A stretch of 52,401 nt of DNA from Thioalkalivibrio sp. (GCA_007692435.1 RECA01000083.1:1-52401); one strand, 5' to 3'. Shown: positions 38,050 through 47,046, counted from the stretch's first letter. Made by a program: numbers and translations. Notes: a model not told the origin generated them from the sequence alone.

Positions 38050-39375
38050 ATGAACACGCCCCCAGCCCAAATCGCTCCGAAACCGCTTGTCGGCCTGTAC
38101 GAGACCATCACGGGCGACGAGGACGCGCGCGTCTGCAAGGACATCCCGGAGTCTGCCTGCAATGCGCAGCCGGTCAACTTCTTCCTGCACCTGGTCTCGA
38201 ACACCCTGAGCAAGATCGGTGACGAACTGGCGTCCGCGCGGCTGGTGCTGGCCTGGCTGCTCGGGGCTCTCGGGGCCCCCGCGGCCTTCGCCGGCTTCCT
38301 GGTGCCGATCCGGGAATCCGGCTCGCTGATGCCGCAGCTGTTCGTCGCGGCCGCAATCCGGCGCCAGCCGGTGCGCAAGTGGTTCTGGGTGGCCGGCAGC
38401 GTTGGCCAGGGAGTCGCGGTGCTGCTGATGGCCGTGGTCGCGATGACGCTGGAAGGCGTGGCCGCCGGCTGGGCGATCCTGGGACTGCTCGCGTTCTTCG
38501 CGCTTTCGCGCGGCGTGAATTCGGTGGCCTCGAAGGATGTGCTCGGCAAGACCATCGCGAAGACCCGGCGGGGCACCGTGATGGGCTACGCCGCGTCCGC
38601 AGCGGGCTTCGCGACGCTGGCGCTGGGCCTGTACCTCGTGCTCGCCGACCTGCAGGATGCGGGCATCGGCGTCTTCGTTGCGCTGCTCGCCGCAGCGGCA
38701 GGCATCTGGTGGCTCTCGGCGCTGGTCTTCGCCGGCCTGCGCGAGCAGCCCGGCGCCACGGAGGGCGGCGGCAACGCGGTCGCCGAGGCCCTGCGCTCGA
38801 TCAGTCTGCTATGGCAGGACCGCAACTTCGGACACTTCGTGCTGACCCGGGCCCTGCTGATGAGCACCGCCCTCGCCCTGCCCTTCTACGTGCTGCTGGC
38901 CGAGTCGGCGACCTCGGGCAGCTTCGTGACCCTCGGCCTGATGATCCTCGCGACCGGGCTGGCCTCCGCGCTGAGCGCCCCGATCTGGGGCCGTGCCTCC
39001 GATCGCTCCTCGCGCGGCGTGCTGATCGCCTCCGGCCTGATCGCCGGTGCGCTCGGCGTGGGCCTGGCCCTGCTCAGCTGGGCGAACCAGGCACAGGCCC
39101 TCGGCGGGTGGGTCTACGCGGGCCTGTTCTTCGTGCTCGGGGTGAGCCACGCCGGGGTGCGCCTCGGGCGCAAGACCTACCTGGTGGACATGGCCACCGC
39201 GGAGACCCGCGCCGCCTTCACGGCGGTGAGCAATACCGTGATCGGGGTCCTGCTGCTGGTCGGCGGGCTGTTCGGACTGGCCGCACAGCTGGCCGGCACC
39301 GAATTCGCGATCCTCCTGCTGGCGCTGTTCAGCCTTGCCGGGGCCCTCAGCGCCTGGCGCATGCCCGAGGCCTGA
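38050..39375 (+). CDS. MFS-type transporter
   Basis: A 441-aa membrane protein with roughly twelve hydrophobic segments and basic cytoplasmic loops (RRQPVRKW, KTIAKTRRG, GRASDRSSRG in the middle loop, typical of the MFS loop 2-3/8-9 region). The first 60 residues are soluble and contain two cysteines (RVCKDIPESACN), which is unusual for MFS proteins. The substrate is not predictable. It lies 52 bp after metA and 3 bp before uup, so it is probably in the same transcript. Confidence 0.82.
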   Translation: MNTPPAQIAPKPLVGLYETITGDEDARVCKDIPESACNAQPVNFFLHLVSNTLSKIGDELASARLVLAWLLGALGAPAAFAGFLVPIRESGSLMPQLFVAAAIRRQPVRKWFWVAGSVGQGVAVLLMAVVAMTLEGVAAGWAILGLLAFFALSRGVNSVASKDVLGKTIAKTRRGTVMGYAASAAGFATLALGLYLVLADLQDAGIGVFVALLAAAAGIWWLSALVFAGLREQPGATEGGGNAVAEALRSISLLWQDRNFGHFVLTRALLMSTALALPFYVLLAESATSGSFVTLGLMILATGLASALSAPIWGRASDRSSRGVLIASGLIAGALGVGLALLSWANQAQALGGWVYAGLFFVLGVSHAGVRLGRKTYLVDMATAETRAAFTAVSNTVIGVLLLVGGLFGLAAQLAGTEFAILLLALFSLAGALSAWRMPEA

Positions 39376-39378
39376 CCG

Positions 39379-41316
39379 ATGGCACTGCTGACCCTGAAGA
39401 GCATCCGTCTCGCCTTCGGCATGGCGGAACTGCTGGACGGCGTGGACCTGAGCCTCGAGCCCGGCGAGCGGGTCTGCATCGCCGGGCGCAACGGCGAGGG
39501 CAAGTCGACGCTGCTGAAGATCCTTGCCGGCCGGGTCCAGCCGGACTCCGGGGAGATCACCCGGCGCGACGGGCTGGTCACCGCCTTCCTGAGCCAGGAG
39601 CTGCCCGAGGACGTGCACGGGAGCATCTTCGACGTGGTCGCGGAGGGCCTGGGCGAGTCCGGCCTGCTGCTGGAGCGCTTCCATCACCTGAGTCTCGCGG
39701 CCTCCGCGGGCGATCCGGAGGCCCTGGTGGCGATGGGCAGGGTGCAGGCCGAGCTGGACGCGATCGACGGCTGGTCGTTGCAGAACCGGGTCGAGGCCAC
39801 GCTGTCCCGCTTCGAGCTGCCCGCGGATCAGCCCTTCGCGGAACTCTCCGGCGGACTGCGCCGGCGGGTGTGGCTGGCCCGCGAACTGGTGCGGGAACCC
39901 GATCTGCTGCTGCTGGACGAACCCACGAACCACCTCGACATCGCCGCGATCGGCTGGCTGGAGAACCTGCTCGCGGGCGCGTCGATGACCGTGGTCTTCA
40001 TCACCCACGACCGCAGCTTCATGGAACGGCTCGCGACCCGCATCCTGGAACTGGACCGGGGCCGGCTGCACGAGCACCCGCCGAGCCTGGATGCCTTCCG
40101 GCAGCGCCAGGCGGAGCGCCTGGAGACCGAGGCGCGGCAGCACGCGGAGTTCGACCGCAAGCTGGCCCGCGAGGAGACCTGGATCCGGCAGGGAATCAAG
40201 GCGCGGCGCACCCGCAACGAGGGCCGCGTGCGGGCCCTGGAGCAGCTGCGCCGTCAGCGCGCGGCGCGCCGCGAGCGCCAGGGCCAGGTCAGGCTCGCGC
40301 TGAGCCCCGAGCAGCGTTCCGGAAAGCGCGTGATCGAGGCCGAGCAGGCGAGCTTCGGCTATCCGGGCAGGACCGTGGTCCGCGCACTGGATCTCCTGCT
40401 GCAGCGGGGCGACCGCCTCGGCATCATCGGCCCGAACGGTGCGGGCAAGACCACCCTGCTGCGCGGGCTGATCGGCGAACTGCCGCCGCTGTCCGGCAAG
40501 GTGACGCAGGGCACCCAGCTGGAGATCGCCTATTTCGACCAGACCCGGGCGCAGCTGGACGAGCGCGCAACCGTCCAGGACGCGGTGGGCGAGGGCCGCG
40601 ACCGGGTCACGGTGAACGGCAACACGCGCCACGTGCTGAGCTACCTCGAGGACTTCCTGTTCCCGCCGGCGCGCTCGCGTCAGCCGGTGTCGGCGCTGTC
40701 GGGCGGCGAACGCAACCGGCTGCTGCTCGCGAAGCTCTTCCTGCGCCCGGCAAACCTGCTGATCCTCGACGAGCCCACCAACGACCTCGACGTGGAGACG
40801 CTGGAACTGCTCGAGACGCTGCTGATCGAGTACACCGGCACGATAATCGTCGTCAGCCACGATCGCGCCTTCCTGGACAACGTGGTGACCAGCTCGCTGG
40901 TGCTGGACGGCCGGGGCGGCGCAGAGGAGTTCGTTGGCGGGTGGTCCGATCTGCCCGAACGCGTCACCGCGCCGCTGCTCCAGACGGGCATCGACGCGAT
41001 GGAGCAGCCCGCCACTGGGCCGTCGCCAGAGAAGGCCGCCGCGTCCCCGCCGCCGAAGCCCGCACCCGCCGTGCCCGCCCCGCCGGCGGGCCGCAAGCTG
41101 TCCTACAGGGATGCGCGCGAGCTCGAACTGCTGCCCGGGCGCATCGAGGCCCTGGAGGCGCGGCGCGAGGCACTCGCGGCCGAGTTGTCGGATCCCGATC
41201 TCTTCCACGGGCCGACGGACCGCCTCAGTGAACTGCAGCAGGAACTGGAGGCGACGGAGGCAGGGCTGGCCGAGGCCTACCGCCGCTGGGAGTTCCTGGA
41301 GTCCGCCTCCGAGTGA
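39379..41316 (+). CDS. uup: ABC-F ATPase Uup
   Basis: A 645-aa protein with two ABC cassettes and no membrane domain. First cassette: Walker A GRNGEGKS (36-43), signature LSGGLRRRVWLA, Walker B LLLLDEPTNHLD. Second: GPNGAGKTTL, LSGGERNRLLLA, LLILDEPTNDLD. Between them is the P-site-tRNA-interaction-motif linker with basic helices (ARRTRNEGRVRALEQLRRQ). The C-terminal coiled coil (SYRDARELELLPGRIEALE onward) is the Uup-specific DNA/ribosome-binding domain. Uup is implicated in ribosome function and in limiting transposon precise excision. It starts 3 bp after the MFS gene and ends 22 bp from convergent tmcA. Confidence 0.94.
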   Translation: MALLTLKSIRLAFGMAELLDGVDLSLEPGERVCIAGRNGEGKSTLLKILAGRVQPDSGEITRRDGLVTAFLSQELPEDVHGSIFDVVAEGLGESGLLLERFHHLSLAASAGDPEALVAMGRVQAELDAIDGWSLQNRVEATLSRFELPADQPFAELSGGLRRRVWLARELVREPDLLLLDEPTNHLDIAAIGWLENLLAGASMTVVFITHDRSFMERLATRILELDRGRLHEHPPSLDAFRQRQAERLETEARQHAEFDRKLAREETWIRQGIKARRTRNEGRVRALEQLRRQRAARRERQGQVRLALSPEQRSGKRVIEAEQASFGYPGRTVVRALDLLLQRGDRLGIIGPNGAGKTTLLRGLIGELPPLSGKVTQGTQLEIAYFDQTRAQLDERATVQDAVGEGRDRVTVNGNTRHVLSYLEDFLFPPARSRQPVSALSGGERNRLLLAKLFLRPANLLILDEPTNDLDVETLELLETLLIEYTGTIIVVSHDRAFLDNVVTSSLVLDGRGGAEEFVGGWSDLPERVTAPLLQTGIDAMEQPATGPSPEKAAASPPPKPAPAVPAPPAGRKLSYRDARELELLPGRIEALEARREALAAELSDPDLFHGPTDRLSELQQELEATEAGLAEAYRRWEFLESASE

Positions 41317-41338
41317 GCCTTCAGGCCGGCGCGCCGGT

Positions 41339-43396
41339 TCAGCCGGAATCGCCCAGTGCCACACACAGCGCCCGCCGCAGCGCCCGGATCACGCCGGCGC
41401 GCCCGGACTCGCCGGCGCGTGCACACAGCCGCGGCCAGTCCTCCGATTCCGTGACCGCAGCCTGCAGCAGCACACGGTCTCCCGGTGACAACGCGTTCAG
41501 GGCGTCCGGCCGGCAATGCAGCCAGCGTCGCAACGCGGGCAGCGCTGGCTCGAAGGGGCGCTGGCTGCAGGCGAATGCCCGGACCTCCTCGTGGTCCGCC
41601 GCCGGGTCGGGCGCCGCCGGCGGCGGTAGCGAGCGCAGTACGGACCCGGCGACGTCCGGCTCCAGGGTCCGCAGCGGTCCGGCCCGCCAGACCGGCCAGT
41701 CACGCGCGACCGTGGCGCGCACCAGCGCGATCTCCGTGCGCGCGTCCGGCTGCAGCGGCCTCAGGACCACGGCCGAGTGCAGGCCGCTGATCCCCTCGCG
41801 GCGAAAGCCCACCCGCAGCGGCGGGTAACCGGCGGCTTCCCAGAAGGCGAGGAGCTCGGCGTCCGCACCGAAGCTGGCGCCAAGCAGTGCGAAACCGCGG
41901 CGCCGGCCATGGCGCTCGGCGGCACGCAGCATCCGGCGCCCGATGCCCCTGCGTTGCAGCCGCGGATGCACCGCGATCCGCACGATCCGCAGGGCCGTTC
42001 GGCCTGCAGCCCGGAACCCCCCGTGGGCCGCCAGCACCGCAGGCAGAAAGCGCCCCGCCGGCCGCCGCTCGCCGGCCCACACCGAGCGGGCCAGGCCCGG
42101 CTCCAGCCCCGGCTCCGCCAGGAGCAGCACCACGCCGACAAGGACCTGACCGGACCCGCGCAGGAGACCGATCGACAGGGCGGGGTCGTCGAGCCACCGC
42201 CTGAGGTCGGACGGACGCGTGCGGTAGTGGGCATCGGACAGCAGACCGACAACCGCCGCGAGCCCGGTCTCGTCGCGCGCGAGCCGTTCCCCGCAGACCC
42301 AGTGCACCCGTCGTCCGGCAACCACGTCGGCGCCCCCGGCCCCGTCCGCCAGGGCCGGCACCTCCGCATCGAGCAGGAAGAGCCGGTTGATCCAGTCCTC
42401 GAGCGGGTCGCCGGCGGCCCAGCGCACGGGTTCCCGCAGTCGCAGCTCCTGCAGCGGGTGCCCGCGGCGGCGCAGCGCCCTCAGAAAGCGCAGCCGAAAG
42501 CCGCGTCCGCTGCCCTCGAAACCGGCAGTGGTCGTCGAGAAGACGGTTCGGGACGCGCGCCCGGCCAGCGCCATCAGCACGTGGACCGGGAGCGCCGCCG
42601 CCTCGTCCACGATCAGCACACCCGGCCGGATGGCCCCCGTCAGCAGCGGGTCGGGTGCGGTGTAGACGCCGGCTTGCGGAGCCCGTGCATCGGTTTCGGA
42701 GCCAGGATCCAGCACGCGCAGCAGGGGCTCGATGGATGCGGGGCTGTACGCGGTGACCCGAACCTCCGTTACGCCTTCCGCGCGCCAGCGGCGGACCAGT
42801 GCGCCGAGCAGCGTGGATTTGCCGCGCCCGCGCGGTGCGGTGAGCACGAAGGTCAGCGGTCCCGGGTGCGCCGGCAACGCCAGCATCGTGCTGAACACGC
42901 GCCTCTGGCCGGCACTCAGCCGGAGCCGCCCCTCGGGCCGCACGGCCTGAGGCGCGGGCAGCGCGGATCCGGGGTCCGCGCGGCGCACGGCCGGCTCCAT
43001 CAGGAAGCGCCGAAACCGCTCGGCGAACGGACCGGAACCGGCCCGCGCCACGAGCAGCAGCAGGACGCCGCCGCCGCGCACAAGGCCCGCGGCGATCGCG
43101 AGGGCATCCGGGTGGAGGTCGGCGCCAGCCTCGAAGACCAGGGCGTCGTACTCCCGGCCGAGCCAGTGCGCCGCCTGTGCCGGGCGGATCGCCGGCACGC
43201 CCGGCGGTACGTCATCACCCAGCCAGGCGACACTGGACCCCTCCGCCAGCCCCGTTATCCAGCCGGATACCCGTTCACGTGTCTCGGCACTGTCGGGCAC
43301 TGCGAGGAGTTGCCGGGTGCAGGCGGACTTTGGAGGGATCGGGGGCATGACCATCGATGGTACCGCCTCGCGCCGAAGGCCACCGGTCATGGACAC
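41339..43396 (-). CDS. tmcA: tRNA(Met) cytidine acetyltransferase TmcA
   Basis: A 685-aa protein (E. coli TmcA 671 aa). The GTG at 43396 is preferred because GGAGGC lies 7 nt upstream; the ATG two codons on is possible. Order: an N-terminal DUF1726-like domain, a RecD-type helicase domain with Walker A APRGRGKST (187-195) and LIVDEAAALPV, then a GNAT acetyltransferase domain with VRIAVHPRLQRRGIGRRML, and a C-terminal tRNA-binding tail. It makes N4-acetylcytidine at the wobble base of elongator tRNA-Met, using acetyl-CoA and ATP. Confidence 0.93.
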   Translation of the reverse strand: MSMTGGLRREAVPSMVMPPIPPKSACTRQLLAVPDSAETRERVSGWITGLAEGSSVAWLGDDVPPGVPAIRPAQAAHWLGREYDALVFEAGADLHPDALAIAAGLVRGGGVLLLLVARAGSGPFAERFRRFLMEPAVRRADPGSALPAPQAVRPEGRLRLSAGQRRVFSTMLALPAHPGPLTFVLTAPRGRGKSTLLGALVRRWRAEGVTEVRVTAYSPASIEPLLRVLDPGSETDARAPQAGVYTAPDPLLTGAIRPGVLIVDEAAALPVHVLMALAGRASRTVFSTTTAGFEGSGRGFRLRFLRALRRRGHPLQELRLREPVRWAAGDPLEDWINRLFLLDAEVPALADGAGGADVVAGRRVHWVCGERLARDETGLAAVVGLLSDAHYRTRPSDLRRWLDDPALSIGLLRGSGQVLVGVVLLLAEPGLEPGLARSVWAGERRPAGRFLPAVLAAHGGFRAAGRTALRIVRIAVHPRLQRRGIGRRMLRAAERHGRRRGFALLGASFGADAELLAFWEAAGYPPLRVGFRREGISGLHSAVVLRPLQPDARTEIALVRATVARDWPVWRAGPLRTLEPDVAGSVLRSLPPPAAPDPAADHEEVRAFACSQRPFEPALPALRRWLHCRPDALNALSPGDRVLLQAAVTESEDWPRLCARAGESGRAGVIRALRRALCVALGDSG

Positions 43397-43513
43397 CGGG
43401 GTTGCCTCCGCGCATGTCGGTCACTGCGCGAACAGCTCCGGGGAGCGCCCTGCAACACGCGGTCTTCCCCTTCATCTCCTTGTAATGTATGGCTGCGTGA
43501 AACAAAAGGATCA

Positions 43514-43543
43514 TTGGCTTTCTTGCGACACGAGGCGTATAGT
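43514..43543 (+). promoter_or_regulatory. Sigma-70 promoter of cold-shock gene
   Basis: TTGGCT (43514-43519) and TATAGT (43538-43543) are spaced 18 bp apart. Start near 43550 leaves a leader of about 110 nt before the coding region, in line with the long structured 5' leaders of cspA-type messages. Confidence 0.6.
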
Positions 43544-43660
43544 CGGGCGCGTGAGAGGCTCAGCAGTGGCCTGTCCGGGTGTATGCTGGTCAAACAGTCA
43601 CCCCGGTGATCCGCCAACATCGGGTCGCTCACTTTTGCTTATGTCTATGTAACGAGGTTG

Positions 43661-43870
43661 ATGGTTGTGAATACTGGTGTAGTGAAGTGGTTCAATGAGA
43701 GCAAGGGGTTCGGGTTCATCACTCCCGATGATGGCGGCAAGGATGTGTTCGTGCACTTCTCCGCGATCGACGGAAGTGGTTTCAAGACCTTGGCTGAAGG
43801 TCAGAAGGTCTCTTTCGAGATTCAGCAGACCCCGAAGGGGCTCGCCGCCGGTGCGGTGAAGCCCATCTAA
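43661..43870 (+). CDS. Cold-shock domain protein, CspA family
   Basis: A 69-aa protein from the ATG at 43661 (TTG at 43658 and GTG at 43667 are alternatives; the GAGG at 43654 is too close for 43661 and better spaced for 43667, which would give MNTGVVKWF). RNP1 is KGFGFITP and RNP2 VFVHFSAI, both intact, within a single five-strand OB fold. These are RNA chaperones that melt mRNA secondary structure, some cold-induced, some constitutive. The gene is divergent from tmcA across 264 bp and is followed by a strong terminator. Confidence 0.95.
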   Translation: MVVNTGVVKWFNESKGFGFITPDDGGKDVFVHFSAIDGSGFKTLAEGQKVSFEIQQTPKGLAAGAVKPI

Positions 43871-43908
43871 CGGTGCTCTGCCCGCGTCGGGGCCCCCCGC
43901 GTGGATCC

Positions 43909-43934
43909 GCCGCCCTCCGGGGCGGCTTTTTTTT
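43909..43934 (+). terminator. Rho-independent terminator of cold-shock gene
   Basis: A perfect 7-bp stem GCCGCCC/GGGCGGC with tetraloop TCCG, followed directly by eight T residues, 39 bp after the stop. It is the textbook form and the cleanest terminator in the window. Confidence 0.93.
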
Positions 43935-43984
43935 GCGTGAACCTCACGGCCAACCTTCCCGCCCGACCACAAGAAGCGCAGAAG

Positions 43985-44100
43985 CGTAGGGCGGAAGAGG
44001 CCGAAGGCCGTCATCCGCCATCCGGCGCCGTGGGTTGCCGCAGGCTCCAGGACATTGCGGCCGCCGCGTGGCGGATGACGCTGCGCTCTTCCGCCCTACG
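43985..44100. repeat. 116-bp two-step inverted repeat
   Basis: Outer arms CGTAGGGCGGAAGAG (43985-43999) and CTCTTCCGCCCTACG (44086-44100) match perfectly over 15 bp. Inner arms GTCATCCGCCA (44010-44020) and TGGCGGATGAC (44069-44079) match perfectly over 11 bp, with unequal spacers (10 and 6 nt). The loop is GC-rich and partly palindromic. It lies between the cold-shock terminator and the glnA terminator, within a 325-bp gene-free stretch, and has no coding content. It looks like a dispersed, foldable intergenic element. Confidence 0.75.
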
Positions 44101-44138
44101 GGCCGCCGAGGCGGACGGTGTGTTCTTCCAAACGAAAA

Positions 44139-44169
44139 GGCCGTGCCCCGGATCTCCCGGGGCACGGCC
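44139..44169 (-). terminator. Rho-independent terminator of glnA
   Basis: A perfect 13-bp stem GGCCGTGCCCCGG/CCGGGGCACGGCC with a 5-nt loop. On the minus strand it is followed by TTTTCG, 27 bp after the glnA stop. Confidence 0.88.
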
Positions 44170-44195
44170 GATGACACCCTGCTGCCAACGAAGGC

Positions 44196-45605
44196 TTACA
44201 GGCTGTAGTACATGTCGAACTCGACCGGATGCGTGGTCATGCGCAGCTGGGTCACATCGTCCATCTTCAGGCTGATGTAGGCGTCGATCATTTCGTCGGT
44301 GAAGACGCCGCCCGCGGTCAGGAAGGCACGATCCTTGTCGAGCTCGGCCAGCGCCTGGTCGAGCGCATTACAGACCTGCGGGATGTTCTTCTCTTCCTCG
44401 GGCGGAAGGTCGTAGAGGTTCTTGTCCATCGCGTCGCCCGGGTGGATCTTGTTCTGGATCCCGTCGATGCCGGCCATCAGCATCGCGGCGAAGGCCAGGT
44501 AGGGGTTCGCGGTGGAATCCGGGAACCGCACCTCGATCCGGCGCGCCTTCGGGCTCATCACGAAGGGGATGCGGATGGAGGCGGAGCGGTTGCGCGCCGA
44601 GTACGCGAGCATCACCGGCGCCTCGAAGCCCGGAACGAGCCGCTTGTAGCTGTTGGTGGAGGCGTTGGTGAAGGCATTCAGCGCCCGGGCATGCTTGATG
44701 ATGCCACCGATGTAGTACAGGGCGGTCTCGGACAGGCCGCCGTAGAGATCGCCGCTGAAGAGGTTGCTGCCATCCTTCGAGATCGACATGTGCACGTGCA
44801 TGCCGGAGCCGTTGTCCCCGACGATGGGCTTGGGCATGAAGGTCGCGGTCTTGCCGTGTGCGTGGGCCACGTTCTGGACCACGTACTTCAGGATCTGGAC
44901 CTCGTCCGCCTTGCGCGTCAGGGTCGCGGCACCGACGCCGATCTCGCACTGGCCGGCGGTCGCCACCTCGTGGTGATGCACCTCGGTGTGCAGGCCCATC
45001 TCGCTGAGGACCTCGCACATGCTGGAGCGGATGTCATGCAGGCTGTCCACCGGCGGGACGGGGAAGTAGCCGCCCTTCACGGTCGGGCGGTGCCCGATGT
45101 TGCCGTCCTCGTAGACCCGCTCGGAGTTCCAGGAGGCCTCCTGGGAATCCACACGGCAGTAGGAGCCGGACAGCGACGAACCCCACTTCACGTCGTCCAG
45201 CACGAAGAACTCGTTCTCCGGGCCAAAGAGGGCGCTGTCGGCGATGCCGGTCGACGCCATGTAGGCCTCGGCGCGCTGGGCGAGGGAGCGCGGGCAGCGG
45301 TCGTAGCCCTGCATCGTCGCCGGCTCGACCACGTCGCAGCGCAGGTTCAGCGTGAGATCCTCGAAGAAGGGATCCAGTACCGCGGACTCGGCATCCGGCA
45401 TCAGGATCATGTCCGATTCGTTGATCCCCTTCCAGCCGGAGATCGAGGAACCGTCGAACATCTTCCCGTCCTCGAAGGTGCCTTCGCTGATCTCGTGGGC
45501 CGGGACAGTGACGTGCTGTTCCTTGCCCTTGCTGTCGGTGAAACGGAAATCGATGAACTGGACTTCCTTTTCCTTGATGGTTTTCAGCACGTCGGCTGCG
45601 GACAT
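44196..45605 (-). CDS. glnA: Type I glutamine synthetase
   Basis: A 469-aa protein, the same length as enteric GlnA. Visible landmarks: [15 protein letters not shown], the metal-ligand segment [31 protein letters not shown], the latch region, and the adenylylation-site Tyr in [15 protein letters not shown], which marks it as a GlnE-regulated GSI-beta enzyme. It makes glutamine from glutamate, ammonia and ATP in a cytoplasmic dodecamer. A sigma-54 promoter and two NtrC-like sites lie upstream, and no ntrBC genes are adjacent. Confidence 0.98.
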   Translation of the reverse strand: MSAADVLKTIKEKEVQFIDFRFTDSKGKEQHVTVPAHEISEGTFEDGKMFDGSSISGWKGINESDMILMPDAESAVLDPFFEDLTLNLRCDVVEPATMQGYDRCPRSLAQRAEAYMASTGIADSALFGPENEFFVLDDVKWGSSLSGSYCRVDSQEASWNSERVYEDGNIGHRPTVKGGYFPVPPVDSLHDIRSSMCEVLSEMGLHTEVHHHEVATAGQCEIGVGAATLTRKADEVQILKYVVQNVAHAHGKTATFMPKPIVGDNGSGMHVHMSISKDGSNLFSGDLYGGLSETALYYIGGIIKHARALNAFTNASTNSYKRLVPGFEAPVMLAYSARNRSASIRIPFVMSPKARRIEVRFPDSTANPYLAFAAMLMAGIDGIQNKIHPGDAMDKNLYDLPPEEEKNIPQVCNALDQALAELDKDRAFLTAGGVFTDEMIDAYISLKMDDVTQLRMTTHPVEFDMYYSL

Positions 45606-45710
45606 GTAGACTCTCCTTTTAGTTGATTTGAACTGGGTTCACAGGGATCCATGCGCGCCGTCTCTCCGGAGTCCGGTCGAGCCGGCGCGCGTCATTACGC
45701 GGAGGTCACA

Positions 45711-45726
45711 AGCAGGGTTTGTGCCA
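45711..45726 (-). promoter_or_regulatory. Sigma-54 (RpoN) promoter of glnA
   Basis: On the minus strand TGGCAC-AAACC-CTGCT gives the -24 GG (45725-45724) and -12 GC (45713-45712) with the exact 10-bp spacing sigma-54 needs; consensus is TGGCAC-N5-TTGCW, one mismatch. Start would be near 45700, about 95 nt before the ATG. This form of promoter needs an activator bound upstream. Confidence 0.85.
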
Positions 45727-45798
45727 GCGTCATCGGGACACCGGATTGCCCCTTCCGCAGACCCCCTGATCGCTTTTGCCCTCATATCGCGCGCAGAT

Positions 45799-45815
45799 TG
45801 CACTATTTCGGTGCG
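45799..45815. promoter_or_regulatory. NtrC-like enhancer site 1
   Basis: TGCACTATTTCGGTGCG, 17 bp, is a near-palindrome close to the enteric NtrC site TGCACTAAAATGGTGCA. Its centre lies about 107 bp above the predicted glnA start. It overlaps the stop codon of the neighbouring CDF gene. Confidence 0.8.
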
Positions 45816-47026
45816 GATTGCGATACCGTCTGCGCATTTCTGGTGCGCGCCCGAAACACGATCAGCACCTCCCCCAGTTGACCCTCGAGGCCCGGGTTCG
45901 CGCGCACCCGCTCGGCCAGCTCCACCGCGCGCTCGTTGAGAGCGGTACCGCTGGCGCTGTCCTCGAGACGCAGGGTGATGGTGACGTGCACCCGCCCCCC
46001 GAGATAGTGCAGGCCCACCTGCTCGACCAGCGCGAGCTCCGGCAACCCCTCCCATGCCTGGCGTATGTGCGCCGTGATCACGGGCCGCAGCGGCAGCCCG
46101 ACGCTGCGCACCTGGTCCTCGTCGTTCTCCGGATCCACGTGCACGGTCACGTCCCGCAGCGTGCCCATGCGGTCCCGGATCGCACGGTAGACCTCGTCGG
46201 CGATCTGGTGCCCCTCCGACACGGAGATCCTTGGCGCCACCTGGATGTGCACGTCCGCCGCAGCCTCGTTCCCCAGCTTGCGGGTCCGCAGCATGTGTGC
46301 GTCCTTGACCCCCGGCACGCCATTGATGGCCTGCTGGATCACGTCGACCTTCTCCGGCTCCAGCGCGGTGTCGATCAGCTCAGCGGCACTCCTGAACATC
46401 AGCTGCCACGCCATGTGCAGGATGAACAGGGCCACCACCAGTGCCGCCAGGGCATCCAGCCACGGCCAGCCGAGCACGGCACCGCCAATGCCGACGAAGA
46501 CGACCACCGACGAGATCGCGTCGGTGCGATGGTGCCAGGCATTCGCCTGCAGCATCGGCGACTGGATGCGCCGCGCCGCACGAACGGTGTACTGGTAGAG
46601 CCCCTCCTTGCCCACCAGCGTGAGCGCCGCGAAGATCAGCGCGGCCGGAGCGGGGCCGGTCAGCGTCTCCCAGGCCAGCAGCCGCTGCCCGGCAGTCCAG
46701 GCGATGCCCACCGCCGCGAAGGCCAGCAGCAGGCCGACCACGATGGTGGCGAGGGTCTCGATGCGGCCATGGCCGTAGGGATGGTCCCGGTCGGGCGACG
46801 CCGAGGCCTTGCCCGCGGCGAACAGCACCACGCTGTCGCTGATCAGGTCCGACAGGGTGTGGACACCGTCGGCGATCAGCGCCTGGGACTGGAACAGCCA
46901 GCCCGTGACGATCTGCGTCGTCGCCAGCAGCGAGTTCACCACGGCGGCGAGCAGGGTCGCCGCACGCGTGGCGCGGTAGCGCTCCTCGCGTGACGGCAGG
47001 GGTTCGCTTGTGGAGACCGTGCTCAC
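45803..47026 (-). CDS. Cation diffusion facilitator metal transporter
   Basis: A 407-aa protein with a GTG start, TGAGGAT 5 nt upstream. The six-helix CDF domain carries the metal-site motifs ALIADGVHTLSDLISD (helix 2) and HHRTDAISS (helix 5), typical of Zn/Fe/Mn exporters of the FieF type. After it comes a long cytoplasmic C-terminal part of about 190 residues with two ferredoxin-like halves (residues about 215-290 and 300-400), roughly double the usual CDF tail. Metal identity is not certain. Its 3' end carries the glnA enhancer sites. A short dyad overlapping its probable -10 could be a metal-regulator operator. Confidence 0.9.
   Translation of the reverse strand: MSTVSTSEPLPSREERYRATRAATLLAAVVNSLLATTQIVTGWLFQSQALIADGVHTLSDLISDSVVLFAAGKASASPDRDHPYGHGRIETLATIVVGLLLAFAAVGIAWTAGQRLLAWETLTGPAPAALIFAALTLVGKEGLYQYTVRAARRIQSPMLQANAWHHRTDAISSVVVFVGIGGAVLGWPWLDALAALVVALFILHMAWQLMFRSAAELIDTALEPEKVDVIQQAINGVPGVKDAHMLRTRKLGNEAAADVHIQVAPRISVSEGHQIADEVYRAIRDRMGTLRDVTVHVDPENDEDQVRSVGLPLRPVITAHIRQAWEGLPELALVEQVGLHYLGGRVHVTITLRLEDSASGTALNERAVELAERVRANPGLEGQLGEVLIVFRARTRNAQTVSQSAPK
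45831..45847. promoter_or_regulatory. NtrC-like enhancer site 2
   Basis: TGCGCATTTCTGGTGCG, 17 bp, has the same half-site pattern, centred about 139 bp above the glnA start and exactly 32 bp from site 1, so on the same DNA face. It lies inside the last codons of the CDF gene. Confidence 0.7.
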
Positions 47027-47046
47027 GGGTTATCCTCAGAAATAGG

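Noticed and set aside
38379-41231. 950-codon plus-strand open frame across the MFS and uup genes
   Set aside because: Arg/Gly/Ala-rich low-complexity translation; it runs through two genes with unambiguous membrane and ABC motifs in another frame.
38809-41364. 851-codon minus-strand open frame opposite uup
   Set aside because: Antisense shadow created by high third-position GC; no motif, while uup on the plus strand has both ABC cassettes intact.
41777-43609. 610-codon plus-strand open frame opposite tmcA
   Set aside because: Antisense to a complete TmcA with P-loop and GNAT motifs; no independent support.
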